A DNA stretch of 64,000 nucleotides, from assembly GCA_026686845.1 (NCBI GenBank), contig JAIVEN010000007.1:32175001-32239000 (forward strand). The letters are read 5' to 3'. Numbering within the stretch: the first letter of the stretch is position 1; each line of letters opens with the position of its first letter. Source of the DNA: Adenanthera pavonina (lineage: Eukaryota; Streptophyta; Magnoliopsida; Fabales; Fabaceae). Positions 1-13,777 of the stretch are shown here, one piece after another. The notes below the pieces were generated by a model. That model was given only the letters and a program-made list of their open reading frames with translations. It made no database searches and was not told the DNA's origin. The position numbers and the translations under genes were made by a program.

Positions 1-727
1 ATATTTGAGGCAAAGAAGGAGCCACACCGCTGTGAGATACAAGGCCGCCGCGGTGAGACACGTGTGTCAATTTGGAAAATGATAGGATTGAGAGCACTTG
101 CGCCATGGCGAGCTTACTGCCACCGCGGTGAAAGTCAAAAAATTTGTTTAGGTCAGAAACATTTTAGTCGAATGCTGAAGGAGAATACGGAGGGAGAACG
201 GAGGAGCTCCACTAGAGCATGAGAAATTCGACCAAGGAAGATGATTTTCATCCTCAGGGAGCTTGATTAATGGTTGGTAAGTTGATCTTGCTTCCTCTTC
301 TCTCTTTTCTCTTCGATTTTGTTTTGGAAATTGGTGGGAGTATATAGGTTTTCAAGTTGAGGAAGAATCCACTTATTAAAATACTTGATTTGGTGTTGTA
401 GAAGTGTTATGTAGTGTTAGAAAGCTTTGGGTTTGAGTTTTGGTTGGATTATGATGGGTTTGAGTGGAACTCTAGGTTGGAAATTGTAAAAGGGAGTATG
501 AATCCGAGATGTGTGAGGAAGATTGGGATATGGATGGTTGTTTAGAGTTTATTGGTATGTGTTTATGCCACTAGATCATGGGGTCAAGCTTAGTTAGTTG
601 AGTTATAAGTTACAAGTTGATATTGTGTTATGTTAATTGAGAATATTGTGGTATTGTAATGTATAAACTGTCGATTGGAAGGATGCAGCTCGTGATTTGG
701 TTAGCAATTTGAGGAGCTTGTGGGAAC

Positions 728-2398
728 TGTAGAATCAAGTGTTTTGATGATTCCAAACCAACCTTCAAGAGCTTGGAATAAAGATATCAAAGATGCACAA
801 AAGGGTTCAAGTGAAGAAATTCTAGAAAAATCAATGCAAGAATAGATGTAGAATATTTAGTAATATTTTAATTTGAGTAAAAGACTTTGATTTGGTGAAA
901 AGATATCTTAAAACCTTGATTCTATGTTAATTCATGGAATATTTGAAAAACACCCACCAACAGATGAAGTTTGAAAGGTTTATACTTATCTGCTGCTTTG
1001 AAAATTCGAACTTTGGTTTTGGAAATTCGAATTTCATATTGAAAATGAACAAGTCTGAAAAGAGCCTTTTTTAACAGACGAATTTTGACTTGAGAAATGC
1101 GAATTTTGATACATGTCTGAAAAGAGCTTTCTTTGACAGACGAACTTTGGCTTTTGAAAATTCAAACTTTAGATAAAATGCAACTTATGAAAATTGAAAA
1201 ATTCATCTGAGAATATGTCAAAGTTCATCTGAAAATAAGTTTAAAAAGAGCTCTAAAATTGCTCACTGACAGATGAACTTTGAACTTGAAAATTTGAATT
1301 TCATACACAAAACTTGTGAGTCTATTTTGTTGATATGTTGGCATACGAATGACAAAATTCAGAAATTCAAACTTTAAAGTAAGTCTGAAAAGAGGTCTCT
1401 CTGACAGATGAACTTTACCCTTTGAAAATTCGAATTTCGAATTGATGAACTATTGTCTCTCATTGAACCAATTACTGACAGACGAATTTTGGGGTTCCAA
1501 AATTCAAATTTCGAAGGCACTGTAGCAAATTGAAATTACTGTTCACACTTAACAGAACGTCTTTAAACATGAAAATTCGTATGTTCCAACATAGAATCAT
1601 TTTCTAAAGATGAAAATTCAAATTTTGCTTCATAACAGACGAACTTCAGGAGTTCAACGTTAAAGGCTGTAACTTTCGGTTTCTGCGAAATTCGTCTATT
1701 GACTAACTGAAATTCGAACTTTGAGTGTCAGAAGCATTAAATGCGGTTGGTGAACGGATAGTTTCTCAGTGTAACCGTTGGGTAATGTCTCTAACGGCTA
1801 GATCTTGTCTCTAACGTATAGTTGAGGCAGAAATCTATAAATAGAACTTCATTTAAAGATGTGGGTAACAAAAATTACTTTATATATACTGAAATTCTAC
1901 CAAATCATCTATTCAAAGTCTCTTACTCTCACATACTTCAAACTTTATACTCCAACTTTCATATTCACTCTGTTTGAGAGAGTTTATTAGTTTATTAATT
2001 GTACACAATCTTATCTTCATTTGAAAGAAAGATTTTCTTGTGAGGGGATATCACGAGGGACTGGGGAAGCACTTAGTGAGAGTGCAAAGAGTGAAAGTGT
2101 GAGCTTTAGAAACAGAGCATCAACTTTGTACTGAGACATTTGGAAGAAGCCCACTGAATTCTTACAGAATAGTGGAAAATCTCAAGTGGTGACTTGGGGA
2201 CTGGACGTACGTCAAGTTGAGAGACCGAACCAGGATAAATATCTGAGTCTTCTCTTCCCTACTACTACTTTTACTGTTTATTCATTTATACTCTATTTTA
2301 CCATCACACTTTGCTTTCTTCACTTTCTTGACATTTTGCAGAAAAATTTTTAAGCTTCCCAATTCGCCCTCCCTCTTAGGAAGCCATCTTATCTAACA
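728..2398 (+). mobile_element. Solo LTR, family A (Sirevirus/SIRE-like copia), TSD GGAAC
   Basis: The LTR starts TGTAGAATCAAG and ends ATCTAACA, flanked by GGAAC at 723-727 and 2399-2403. No internal region is present, so it is a solo LTR (1671 bp). It matches the 3' LTR at 56999-58719, which is attached to a SIRE-like pol and env-like region, and this gives the family. The middle is packed with imperfect palindromes built on AAATTCGAATTT and CAGACGAA. The 3' end keeps the conserved run that reads, in complement, CCAAGAGGGGGTGAATTGG in better copies. It is inserted in LTR C. Confidence 0.9.
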
Positions 2399-3714
2399 GG
2401 AACTGCGTGTATGGTACTAAAAAACCTGAGGTAACCGGGTGTTTGTATTGTATGGTATTGTATGTATTGTATACTAGTATGTATATTTGAGTATATATGC
2501 ATGTTTCTTTCATACCATGATATTGATGTGTTTGGGTGTATGATTTTATATATATCATGGTATGCACATAACTAGATGATGATTGCATATATGATGATTA
2601 GGATATGACATTACATGATGCATAGCATGACATTAAGATCATGATGATGATGATTATTGTATGATGATATGATATGAGCATTACCACATGGCATTGTGAG
2701 GTATATGGGGGATCGGGTGGTGATGATAATATGATATGATATATGATAAGGGAGGATAAGGATAGGATCTCTTGTGGCTAAATCACCTTCTATGGCCAGG
2801 AGGAAAAGATGCACAGTGGACTGCACCTTCCCTAACTCGCTACCAATTCGTGGTAGGAAAGGGGAAGGAGGACCACGATCCAAACACTAGTGTTACCTTT
2901 GGCCGGGTGCACTAGTGGGAGGTGAGCTTGGTGATGTCCCGAAATTAGTTTTCATCGACTATTGGAAGGGAATCACCTATACAAAATGTCCTGTTATGAT
3001 GCTAGCTCGTGGTTCTAGCTGTGTGGAGGGAGACATGCATTCCATTACATGTTGCATTGCATATATGTGTGATACTAATGATATATATATGTATGTGTTT
3101 TTCCTCGATTACTGAGATACTGTCTCATATGACTAACCTTTCAAGTAAAGACTCTGGTGCTATTTCAGAGAGGACCACAGAGTTGCAAGCCTTTCTGTCT
3201 TTGGGAATCCCAAGTATAATTGTAGTTGTAATATAGTTTATGTAATATTGTGCCAAGTAGGTTGTTATATTCTTGTTACGTGGATGAGATTCCTGGGAGT
3301 ACTATTTGTATGCTATGTGATGATAGAATGATTATGATGATAAGGATGGATGACATGCAAGATGTGGATAGGTGTCATGAATGGTTTAGCTGTATGCGAT
3401 GATGATTTAGACCCTGGTATGGGTCATCATTGTGGAGTGTGAGTTTGTGAGTTAGAATGATCATATGAGTGAGCCTAAAAGTGGCTTTGGGCCTAATATG
3501 TGTGTTTTAGGCAGATAGCCCATTGAGTGATAATGGGGTTCAAGGGGGTCAAATCTCAAAGGAGTTATTCCTTTGAGGGGAAACCTCTTTGAGCAAGTTG
3601 GTTGAGTCGAATAGGACTTGTATGAAAGGTCTTTGAGTGTTCATTTGCCTTTGGTGGCAATTGAAGGTCATAGGTTGTGAGTTTTGATCAAAAAGTGGCC
3701 AAAACGGTGTTGGG

Positions 3715-6331
3715 TGTTAGGTTTAGTATAATATAAGTTTTGATGATAACAAATATAAAGTAATAAGGAACAAATGCATCATATGTATCTGACATATATA
3801 ATGTTCCTTAAAGAAGTAAAATGTGCATTAACATGTATTTAATTATAGTTATAATACATATATCGTGCTATGTGCAAATATATCAACTATACTTTTATAG
3901 TGAATAATATAGGTTGGATATATAAACTGGACTAACTGCTTGGTTTGTAAGTGTAATATATTAAATGTATGATACTCCAAGTAAGAAGAGTGAGCATTGG
4001 AATACAGAAATGAAAATCAATATTATGCCTCACTCAAGAAAGAAGAAGAGAAAGGATGCTCCAAAAATAGAAGATCAGAAGGGAGCATGTTAAGAAGGAA
4101 ATGACCAAGTGGAAGTGGAACTCAACATTTGAAGACCTAGTCACTAGGTAATTTTTGTTTTCACTTAGGTCTTGAGGTAGGATTAATCTTTGAAAATTAC
4201 TTAATCTTGTTACCATATGTTTTAAATGAGTTAGATCAAGTAAATATAATATTAGCATACGTTAAAGTTGAAAAACACTGACTGACTGACGAATTTTGAT
4301 GTTAATGCTTATGTATTTTGTTGAAAATTCAAACTTTACTAATTGAATTTAAAGTTCCAAAGATATCATCTTTGAAAGACAAATTTCAAGCGTTGAAATT
4401 CAAATTTCGAGTTAAGCATTGTTAGTGAAAAGTGCAAAAATTCGTCTGAAATCATGACAAAGTTTTTCTAATATTAAGGTATAAAAAGAGTTTAAAGTTA
4501 GTTCCTCTAATAGATGAATTTTGAATTTCAAAATTCAAACTTTACAATGAAACTCAATGATTTACAATTGCATTTAATTAGCTCAAGAACTTTTGGTTAT
4601 CAAAGTAATACATTCTTGCTTTTAAACATAGTGAAATTTGATTTTCAAGAATCTAGAGTTTGACTTTTGATTAATATTTTTAATACATCTCTCAAAATAC
4701 ATATGGTTTTGATGTAAAACTTATTTCATATGAAACTAGACTTAATAATCTTTTCAAAGAAGGTTATTTCACTCAAAATAAAGGTCATATGAAAAAGCTA
4801 TAGTCATTTAAAATTGAGTAGTGAGATATGGATTTTCAGTTTTTACCTCTTATCATTATTTTGATCATATATCACAGAATACATTTGTTTTTGAAGTGAA
4901 ACTTTTTCATTTGAAAGTAGACATTGAGAGCTTTTCAACCGTAGGTCATTTGCTTAATTTGGAGTTAAAATGAGAGAGTTATAGCTTCTACAAAATTGTT
5001 TATAGTGCAAGTTTGAAGTTACGGAGGTTCTACTACTAATAGATGAATTTCGGGCCTCCAAAATTTGAATTTCGAAGAGAACCTTTGTGCCATGTTGAGC
5101 TTGCCATTAATAGATGTATTTTGGCTACTGAAATTTGAGTTTCAAGTCTAATAGACAAATTTTGGCTTTCAAAATTCAAATTTTGAAACTTCAGAATGTG
5201 AAAATGCTTTTAGAATAGCCAACAGACGTATTTTCACATTTAAAATTTGAACTTTGAGTCTAACAAACAAATTTTGGCTTTGAAAATTCAAAATTTGAAT
5301 CTCCAGAATGTGAAAATACCTCTAGAACTGGTAATAGATGAATTTCCACATCCAAAATTTGAATTTCGAAAGGAAGAACTTGTGTAATATTGAGCTGAGC
5401 TCTGATAGACGAATTTTGGATCTCCAAAATTCAAACTTCAAGAGCACTGTAACAATATGGAATAACTGTTCACACTTATCAAAAGCATTTTAAATTTGAA
5501 AATTTATATGTTCTAACGTGGGAAATATTTGTCAAGATGAAAATTTGAATTTCACCTTTGAACAGATGAACTTCGAAGTTCAACGTTAAAGTCTTTAACT
5601 TATGGTCTCTGCGAAATTCATCTGTTAACACCTCAAAATTTGAACTTTGGATATCAGACGCATTAAATGCGGTTGGTGAACGGATAGTTTTATAGAGTAA
5701 CTATTGGGTAACTTCTCTAACGGTTAGATCTTGTGCCTAACATCTAGTTACACCACAAATCTATAAATAAACTATCATTTGAACTTATGGGTAACAATCT
5801 TAAGAGAGTTTATGCGAAAATGTTGTCCATATACACAAAATCTTTTTGTATCAGCATCCTCTAAAAAACCCACCTCAATAGAGTGAGCTTTCAATGTATC
5901 ATTTACTCTAAGAGAGAGTTTTCATTCTGTATTCATTCTTTTCTACAATTTCTGGGTAGATTCTTAGTGTGGGGTATCACTAAGTGAGATTACACATCTT
6001 GTAAGGGTGTGGGGAGAGTGGTCTCACAAGTACCTACTGAAACTTGTGGGATGTATTAAGACTTTACAGGTGCCCGGATCAAACCTGTGGGATATAGTGG
6101 AAAATCTCAAATGGCGACTTAGGGACTGGATGTAGGCCAAGTGGTTGGGCTGAACCAGTATAAATTGTTATGTATTTTTCTTTATCTTCTCTATTCGATT
6201 GTTGTATTCAACTCTCTCTGTTCATCCTTGTTTTGCTGCACACTTGGTGAAATTGGGTTGTGATCCAAAAAAAACAAAAATCTTACATCACCCAATTTAT
6301 CCCCTCTCTTGGATGACCAGCCAACCTAACA
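3715..6331 (+). mobile_element. Solo LTR, family B (copia/Sirevirus-like)
   Basis: It starts TGTTAGGTTTAGTATAAT and ends CAACCTAACA (2617 bp). It is the same family as the minus-strand LTR at 22037-24405, which has a perfect TSD. Here the flanks are TTGGG (3710-3714) and TTGAG (6332-6336), which I read as a 5-bp TSD with one later change. The flanking LTR C sequence resumes directly on each side. No internal coding region is present. Confidence 0.85.
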
Positions 6332-6753
6332 TTGAGCATCCATAATCTCTAAATAGAGTTGGATTTAAGTGAAATTAGTACCCATGGTTAGATAATGATG
6401 AGAGTAACCTACAGGAGTTGGAATCAGGTCAATCGAAAATCGAAGTAAGAAGTTATACGCGTTGGAAGTTCGCACCAAAGGTGGAATTTTGCTAATATTA
6501 CATCAGCATAGGGGTGGCGCGATGCCAAAAAGTCAGGCCGTGGTGCCAGCAAGTCAGTAGGCGACAGAGAATCTGAGAGGGGTCGGAGCCATGATGCCAT
6601 TGTAGTTGGCCGCAGCCCTAGTCCAGTCTGTTTTTTTTAAGCGTTTTTCAAGGTTTTGGTGTTGAGTTAAGCTTTGGAGTGGTTTGATTGTATTGAGAAG
6701 TATTTGAAGTATTTGGTCAAGGTTTTGAGGTTTAAAGTTGGTAGGGTGTTACA

Positions 6754-6892
6754 CCAATTACTACTACCTCTCTGAGGCCGTGGCTTCATTGTAACTCACC
6801 GTGGGCCAACCTTATTTTGATATTGTTCAGAGTTTTTCTCTATTATAGATGTTTTAGGAGTTGAATATGGAGTTTATTGGAGTAGGTTGTTA
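6754..6892 (+). repeat. Remnant of an older LTR C 3' end
   Basis: The bases just after the LTR C terminus again resemble the last ~140 bp of a family C LTR: a GGCCGTGGCTTCATTGTAAC block, then TTTTAGGAGTT, ending near GTAGGTTGTTATTG. The closest match is the C copy ending at 18794. I infer that the first LTR C inserted near the end of an older LTR C. Confidence 0.45.
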
Positions 6893-7809
6893 TTGTTTGT
6901 GACTTTAATGTAATATTTTTTGGATTTTATTCCATCTTCCCATATCTCCTTTTTATCAATATAGTAATGTCTTCCTATCATGCCAATCAAGGCACGATGT
7001 TGATCCCTTCCTTTTTTTGTTCTTTTTTTTTCCTTCCAACAAAACATATTGGCAAATCTCAACTTATTGTTATTTTTATTTTTTAATTTTAATAAAGGAA
7101 AATATCTAAAAGAAAAGATATAGTATCTTCTAACATGATTATTATTCCAAATTATAAAATCTTTTTTTGTCAAATCAATATTTTATCCTATTTTTAAGGG
7201 ATTGGACCTATTATTTTTTTATTAAAAAGGAAAAAGAAAAAGAAACAAAAACAAACAATTTAAAAACTATATTTGACTCAGGGAACAATTTTTATTTTTA
7301 TTTTTTAACTTTAAAATGTTAAAATAAAATACAGTGTTCATAATTAGAATTAAGAAAAACAGTTAAAATCTATTAAATATCATTAATATCTTGCAAATTG
7401 AAATTTCTGTCTAGAAATGCTCATATTAAATAACTTGTACTCTCTCCTCTTACATGAAAAATAATGACTGTCTTGCAAAAATCATTTTCCTTATGAATGA
7501 AGGATATGAGAGGAATAATTCAATAAATACATAAGATAAAGAAACTTTATTTCTTATAAATAGGATTAAAAGACCACTAAATTTTTTTTATAAAAAGGAT
7601 TAGAGGGAGTACAATAAAAGTAAAAGTAAACTAAGAATATTTGAATCCATTGATTTGGTTCAATGAAATTGTTTACCCCTACTTGGGACCATAAACTTCG
7701 GCTTCCATAATGTACTTTTCTATCATGTTTTCATGAATGTAATATTACAGTGGCTGCTGTATGGACCATAAGGACATGAATTCTGCTTCGTCTATCATCT
7801 AATTATACA
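6893..7809. other. AT-rich non-coding DNA
   Basis: No gene is supported. It contains long A/T runs and short low-complexity stretches only. The open frames here are short, lysine/asparagine-rich by-products of base composition. Confidence 0.6.
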
Positions 7810-8900
7810 TCAAATCCTATGCACCTTAAATTACTCGCTAAAACTTGATATAATGTCAAGCTATTCCACATACATTGGGCTAGTTTATATGATAAGGAGG
7901 GAGCTAAGGTGTGGATGGTATTCAAAATTCAAACAGTAACAAAGCAAGTATCTATTGAAAAACCACCTCGATCAACTTTATATATTCACTACAAAAAAAA
8001 GGTTTGCTTTGGTGGCAGTGGTTTTGTTTTTTCCCTTTCCTTTCGTGGTCGTGGCAATTCAATCCCTTGCCCAAGACTTCACTTTATTGGCGGGCCCAAG
8101 ACTTCACTTTATTGGCGGATTCGATAGACCGTTAATAAAGAATACGTTATAATATTTTAGTAGCAGTTTTAGCAAACAATTTTGTAAAGCATAAAAACTG
8201 TCACAATTCTTAAAGATTTCGATGCTTTAGAGATTTAGACGCTTTATTGGTGGTTTAAGAACTGCCACCAGTTTAAGAACCACCACCATAGCTGGCGGTT
8301 CATTTGAAACTGCCACTGGTGATAAAAAATTATTCAAAAAATTATTTTTTATTTATATGAAATTTTAATGGTTGCATTAGTTTTTTTTTTCAATTTTAAT
8401 ATTTATAAAAGGTGAACAACATATATTGAAGAATAAGAGGAGGAAGAATAAGAAGAATAATACAAAAGAAAGTAAAGGAGAAGAGGCCCTGATCCAGGTG
8501 ATTATAATTTGGTAATATTATAACTAAATGCAAATGGTGTGATTATAAATGCTTACATAAATGTTGTGATAATAATTGGAGAAATGCAAATATTGTGATA
8601 ATAATTGGGGATACAACCGCCAGCAATTAATATTGGTGGTTATACTTTTTTTTCGTCAAGATATATTGTGATAATGCAGGTAGTTTTGATAAATAATCTG
8701 TCACCAAAGAACTACCACTAAAAGTCTAAAACCCTTCTTTTTTGTAGTGATCAAATAAATTTAAGTAAAAAAATTAATTTAATCAATTTGTATAATTCAA
8801 TCGTGAACGTTAGGAATTAATTTTCAGTTCAATTTCAAAGGAAAAGATATCCTTTTTTTTTTTTCGCCAACACAAAGGAAAAAGATATACAAGAACATTA
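7810..8900 (+). repeat. Segment paralogous to the KSL-A upstream region (30470-30780)
   Basis: 7810-7986 and 8750-8900 align by eye with 30470-30780. Shared words include TGATATAAT..AAGCTATT, GGGCTA(G/A)TTTAT, AGGTGT(G/A)GAT(G/A)GTATT, CTTTATATAT, AAATTTAAGTAAAAAA, TTTTCAGTTCAATTT and ATATACAAGAA(C/A)ATTAGGTT. The only large difference is the CACTA element at 7987-8749, absent from the 30-kb copy, so the 30-kb copy acts as the empty site. This suggests an old duplication of DNA that now lies about 2 kb upstream of KSL-A. Confidence 0.7.
7987..8749. mobile_element. Non-autonomous CACTA (CMC) transposon, 763 bp
   Basis: The ends are inverted repeats CACTACAAAAAAAAGG (7987-) and CCTTCTTTTTTGTAGTG (-8749), the hallmark termini of CACTA/En-Spm elements. 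The interior carries subterminal-type repeats of GGTGGCAG/CTGCCACC and GGCGGTT in both orientations, plus a short tandem repeat ACTTCACTTTATTGGCGG. Flanking triplets are ATT and ATC, so the expected 3-bp TSD is imperfect. The empty site at about 30650 supports insertion here. No transposase is present, so movement would need a helper. Confidence 0.85.
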
Positions 8901-9498
8901 GGTTGTTGTCATATCAATTTTGAATTTAATCTCTATACTTCAAATTTTTTTAAGTCAGTCCTCACAGTTTGTTGCTGTTAGAGCATTACTCCCTGTCTTT
9001 GTGAACGTTAGGAAATTGATCCTTATCTTGTTCGAATGCCACAATGGCGTCATCCACTCACTGATATGGTTGATGGAGAGTGTAGATGTTGCGGATGGAC
9101 TAAGAAATGACCAAACAAAACGTATCTCCATCAACATGTGAGTTCTCGCGGGTTGCAAAAGCAGGGCCATATTGCAACTGCTACTTCTCAGCTGCTCTGG
9201 AGAAAATATTCATTCAGTTTCACTTTTATTTAAAGCAAATAAATGGGTTTAGATGAGAACTTGAAGCATGGCTCATATGAATGGGTTTCTATATGTCATG
9301 TTGCAGGTTGAGGACTAGAACGTCGCTTAGCAGGTAATTGTGTTCAAATGAAGCATGGTTGTTTCATTGCACTCTATATATGAAAGTGGGTCGAGGGCTC
9401 TGCAACTCAGCCCTGCTTTCTTTTTGAGTTTCTTTCATTCACTCAGCATAAGGTTCTTATTGCTTCTTTCTGCGGCTCTATTTCATTTTAGCTCGGAA
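8901..9498. other. Non-coding, nothing recognised
   Basis: This stretch is less AT-rich than its surroundings, with short overlapping frames on both strands, but I see no domain, splice pattern or repeat family. It could be an old transposon fragment or part of a transcript leader. No call is made. Confidence 0.4.
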
Positions 9499-9523
9499 GA
9501 CTCTCTCTCTCTCTCTCTCTCTC
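9499..9523. repeat. (CT)n microsatellite
   Basis: About 12 uninterrupted CT units, followed by a T run. Similar CT tracts occur just after exon 1 in both KSL genes, but no KSL coding sequence was found near this one. Confidence 0.9.
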
Positions 9524-9766
9524 TGTTTTTTTTTTCATTAGATTCAACTCAAAAAGCTAGCAGGTTTTTTTTAAAGAAAAAAAAATGAAAACTTATTAGT
9601 TTGTTCATCCAAATAATAATAATTAGTTGTTGAACAAATATACTGTTTTTGAGGATGAAAACAGAGGCATCTTTGTGGAAGAGAAAAAGACACGTGTAGA
9701 AAAAGACGTGAATAACTTGCAAATCCTTGATCATCCACGTAGTAGATTTTTATGCATTTTCACAAC

Positions 9767-9791
9767 AATATATATATATATATATATATAA
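9767..9791. repeat. (TA)n microsatellite
   Basis: A run of about 12 TA units in AT-rich DNA. Confidence 0.9.
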
Positions 9792-12700
9792 TCTACACTT
9801 TCCTTTGCTTACTTTAAGATTGTTCACTTCTCTATCTATATTTAATTATTTATATTCTCTCTAATCTAAGATATAAAAGATAAATAACTAATTCACATAT
9901 ACTAGAAGTAGTGATAAAAATAATTAATCCTTTTAAATATGTTTTAAATTGAAATAATTTTTCTAAAATACTCTAAATTAATGTATACATAATTAAATTT
10001 CTCCCATAAAAAATATAAATTCACATTTAATAATGGATATAATTGAAAAAATAATTAAATGTAAGAGACAAATCATATTTGTTCTTTATATTTTAGATTA
10101 ATAAGAGATCCATACTTATTCCTTATATTTAAGTTTGAATAGTTTATTGATATGTATATGTCAATTATGCCCCTACTATTGTCAACCCACGAAAAGTCAC
10201 AAGCTTGTTGACGAAGGTGCGTTTTGCTTGATCAACTAGGGATAGATCCTGAGTTAATTAAATATGAGAAAAAAAAAGTATACTCCTACCAAGTATTTAT
10301 TATTAATTTACATGGAGATGGAGTTTCAAGACCTCAGATGGATATGGGCCAAGCCAGCGTCATGATGGATATTGCATATTATCCTGTTTCAGTGGCACCT
10401 TTCAAGTGTGATACCAAAAAGGCATTGGAAAGCTTTCTAATTTGGAGTCTTTAGACTTATCAATGAATAGGCTAAGGGACCTATCCCTTATTAACAAAAT
10501 ACATACATATTATAGACACACAAAAGTTTGGTTAGTTTGAATTTTTTTTATTTTTTATTTTTATTATAATTTTTAAAATAATTTTATAACCTAAGAAAAG
10601 TCATTAGATGATTTGATAACATTTTAAATATAATAATATAAAATTTAAAGTTTTAAAAAATTTAAATTTTTGCATGACTAACCACATTCCATTCCACCCG
10701 TATCACTTTTCATATCGTATGGTTATACAAGAAAACTATATGCCTAATATATTAATTTTAAGACTTTTATATCTTATTGTATATTGATGATTTGAACAAA
10801 AGATTATAAAATAAATCTTCAAATTTATATAAAAATCCATATATTAAAAATATAAACTCTAAAAAATGAGATGTTTGGCATACTTCAATTATTCCATACA
10901 AATAAGCAATATAAAAATTTATATTCATGCAGTTTCTCAATTCTTGTTATCATTTATAAATTTATATGAATTTATATGCATGACTGTTCTTCCAAAACTA
11001 TTTAATAAAAAATAGAATGACATTATAATAAAAATATAATTGAACACTTTCTTTAGAAAATCACAGAAAAATCCAACAATATGTAAAAAAATTTTAAAAA
11101 GTCTCAAAACTTCAAAAAAAATTACACTCAAATTCAATTGCTATAAAATTCTTAAAAAATGAGTATAAAAAACTTCATTATTAAATATATAATTATAAAG
11201 TATGAGTATAAAATATTGGAGCACAATTTTATAGTTAATAATAAAAGTTTTTATACTTGTTTTTAAGATTTTACACTAATGATATTGGGTGTAGTTTAGC
11301 ATTCGAGCACAATTTTATACTCAACATGAAGTTTTCTATACTTGCTTTTCAAAATTTTACACTGATTTTACACTAATGGGATTTTGGTGTAATTTTTAGG
11401 GTTTGGGATTTTTTTAATAGTTATTTTCGTATTTTGAGATTTTTCTATGATTTTCCCTACTTTCTTTAAGAAAGTTAATATTGATAAATAAATTTAATAT
11501 TTTAATTAACTCTAAAACATATAAGCTAATAATAGAAAGTTCATCAACCGGATAAAATCAGATTAACGAGATTATTTGATCTCATGTGTCATGAGTTGAA
11601 AAGTGAGAGAAGTTAAATTTGGCTAAAGCCACCTCATCTGTTAAAATCATTACTCAATTATAAATGGCAATTTGCAAATTGCATTACACTTTTTTGATGA
11701 GTTAAGAATTCTCTCTTCTGTGCCATCTTCTCTCTTAAATCTCTCCTTCCAAGCTCAACAAAGGACACGGGTTTTTGTGGGGGGAGAGGGGATGAAATTT
11801 CTCCTTTAACCCTTGGCAATCTTATTGTAGGATAACCAAATTAACTCAGTTTTAACTATAGTATAGTGGGAAACCGAGATCCAATCCAAGGAATTGGCAA
11901 TTAGAATTGATTAAAAAATGTGATTAAGTATAGGTACAGAGGTGAGAAGAGAAGAAAACGGGGCTTTTGACAAAATAAAAGTGCAATTAAGATGAACAGA
12001 GTAAAGGCTAAGAAAGACTAACGACTAGCAAGTAAGAAAGAAATGAATTAACAACCAATTAACAAAAGTATGGCAATCATGGTGTAAACTAGGGATTAAG
12101 GGGTGTCATTATTCACTAATAATTGATTAGAATCAAAGAAATCATGCTTAATTAATGAGACTAATTGAGATTAGTAACCTAATTACCATTAGGTACAATT
12201 AACAAGCAAATAGCTTAGTTAATTACCATTACCCTAAGTTAATGATTAGTCATTGTTAATGATGATTAGGCTCACTAATTAAGGTTAATTAGTCTTAATT
12301 AAATATTGTAATTAGGTCCCAATTTCTTAATTAACCAATCAAGTTAATAATACAATTAATTCATTAAGAACATATACTAGTCTTAATCATGCAATTAATA
12401 TTAACATAATTAAACCTAATATGCTTGGACATAAGAGGACCTACTTAACAGCAGCCATAACCAACGAAAATTGCATCTAATAAACACCAAAATCATGCTT
12501 AAAACATAATCTAAACATATATTCATTAATACCAACATCCGTGCTAACATTAATTAAAATCCAAGTGGCAAATCCACCTTAACCAAGTATGAACAACCTA
12601 ATGGAAAATAACAAACATCAAGATGTTCAAAATTATAATCCAACATCGAATCTAACCTTAGACCAAGGAATCAAACAAGATGAAGGAAAGTAAAAGAAAA

Positions 12701-13681
12701 GAGAGCATGAAAAGGAAGACTCCCAAAATCCTTCAAAGTATGCCCAGAAACTCTAGCCCATAGCATCCCTAACTTGCTCCATGATCACCACAAGCCTCCT
12801 GCTGCTCCATCAAAGCTTGAGATCCTCCACAACCATGGTAGTATGCTTCAGCCATGACTAGAACAAGGGGAAGGAAAAAAATGTGATGGAAGAAAGGTGG
12901 TAGAAAAGAGGACATGAGGTTGATAGGCAAAGGCGGACCTATGTACACGAGGGGCCCAACTGCCCCCCTCAAATTGGGATATTTATTTATAATACACCTA
13001 AGTTTTAATATTTTAACACCACTAACCCTAATATTTTTTATCTCTTAAGACTCAAGTTTCAAATATATTTTAAGTCATTTAAATATGTAGTCCAAATTTT
13101 TTTTTTAAGATTTTATTAAGCCCAATAAATGTTGAAGCCCAAATAAGAGAGATCAAGAAAGTCCAACTAATTTTTATAAAAAAATATTATTTCATTTTTT
13201 AGAACCCAAATCAAAATGATACTAACATAATCTAAATTCCAAGAAGAGCCACAAGAGACAGAGTCAAGAGAGAGGCGAGAAAGACGCGTCCAAATGGTCC
13301 CAGCTCCATGTGGCTTTCAATTCGGTGGTGGAGAAGACTCTCAAGGGTGAAGGAACTAGAGAAAAAGCTCAACAATGAAAGACAAAGACCGAAATTGATT
13401 TCTGGTTCTTAATTGATAATGATTCATTGATTCGGTGGTGGACCCAAGCTCCTAGCTTCCTTTAAAGATTTAACAATTCAAAGTAATTTTTTTCTCACTT
13501 CTTCCAAGTTTTACCTTTTGTCCTTTAGTACTAATTTATTCTCCATGGCAAACTCCTCCTTTGAGTTAATTTATTTTCTATGCTAAACCCTTACATGGCC
13601 ACACCCACACCACATGTGACACATTGATGCTTTTTTTTTTTTTAATTGAGCATTGAATCATAATCATTGATACTTGTTTAT
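9792..13681. other. AT-rich non-coding DNA with degenerate repeat character
   Basis: No gene is supported. A 76-codon frame at 10224-10454 (plus) has no motif I recognise. 12040-12430 is unusually dense in TTAATTA/TAATTAG words. 11700-12960 has the look of a worn LTR or leader region, but I could not find ends. Around 12930-12965 there is a GC-richer AGGCGGACCTATG..GGGGCCCAACTGCCCCC stretch that may be a transposon terminus. Confidence 0.4.
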
Positions 13682-13777
13682 AATGGACCATTGAGTTAGA
13701 GATAGCAATTTCATTTGTCCATCCAATATAATGGGCCATTGAGTTAAAGATAGCAATTTCGTTTGTCCATCCAAAGT
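13682..13777. repeat. 48-bp tandem duplication (2 copies)
   Basis: Two adjacent units begin AATGG(A/G)CCATTGAGTTA and end TTTGTCCATCCAA, differing at a few positions. Confidence 0.85.

Larger units (their letters stand above)
1..6753 (+). mobile_element. Family C LTR (Ty3/gypsy type), left end off-window, split by two solo LTRs
   Basis: The sequence at 1-727, about 2404-3714 and 6337-6753 is collinear with the complement of the cleanly bounded solo LTR at 47967-50314. It shares the CpG-rich CCGCGG-bearing start, the ATG/CAT-rich middle and the end in GTGTTACA at 6753. The two gaps are exactly filled by a solo LTR A and a solo LTR B. The LTR start lies roughly 100 bp left of the window, so whether this is solo or part of a longer element cannot be decided. 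Assignment to Ty3/gypsy rests on the related LTR at 18794-27810, which is followed by a tRNA-Met-type primer site and gypsy gag-pol. Confidence 0.8.

Noticed and set aside
10224..10454. 76-codon open frame with a fairly protein-like composition
   Set aside because: No recognised motif, no splice partners and no neighbouring gene; too short to call without homology.
12930..12965. GC-rich stretch resembling a hAT-type or similar transposon end
   Set aside because: No matching inverted terminal repeat or TSD could be found.
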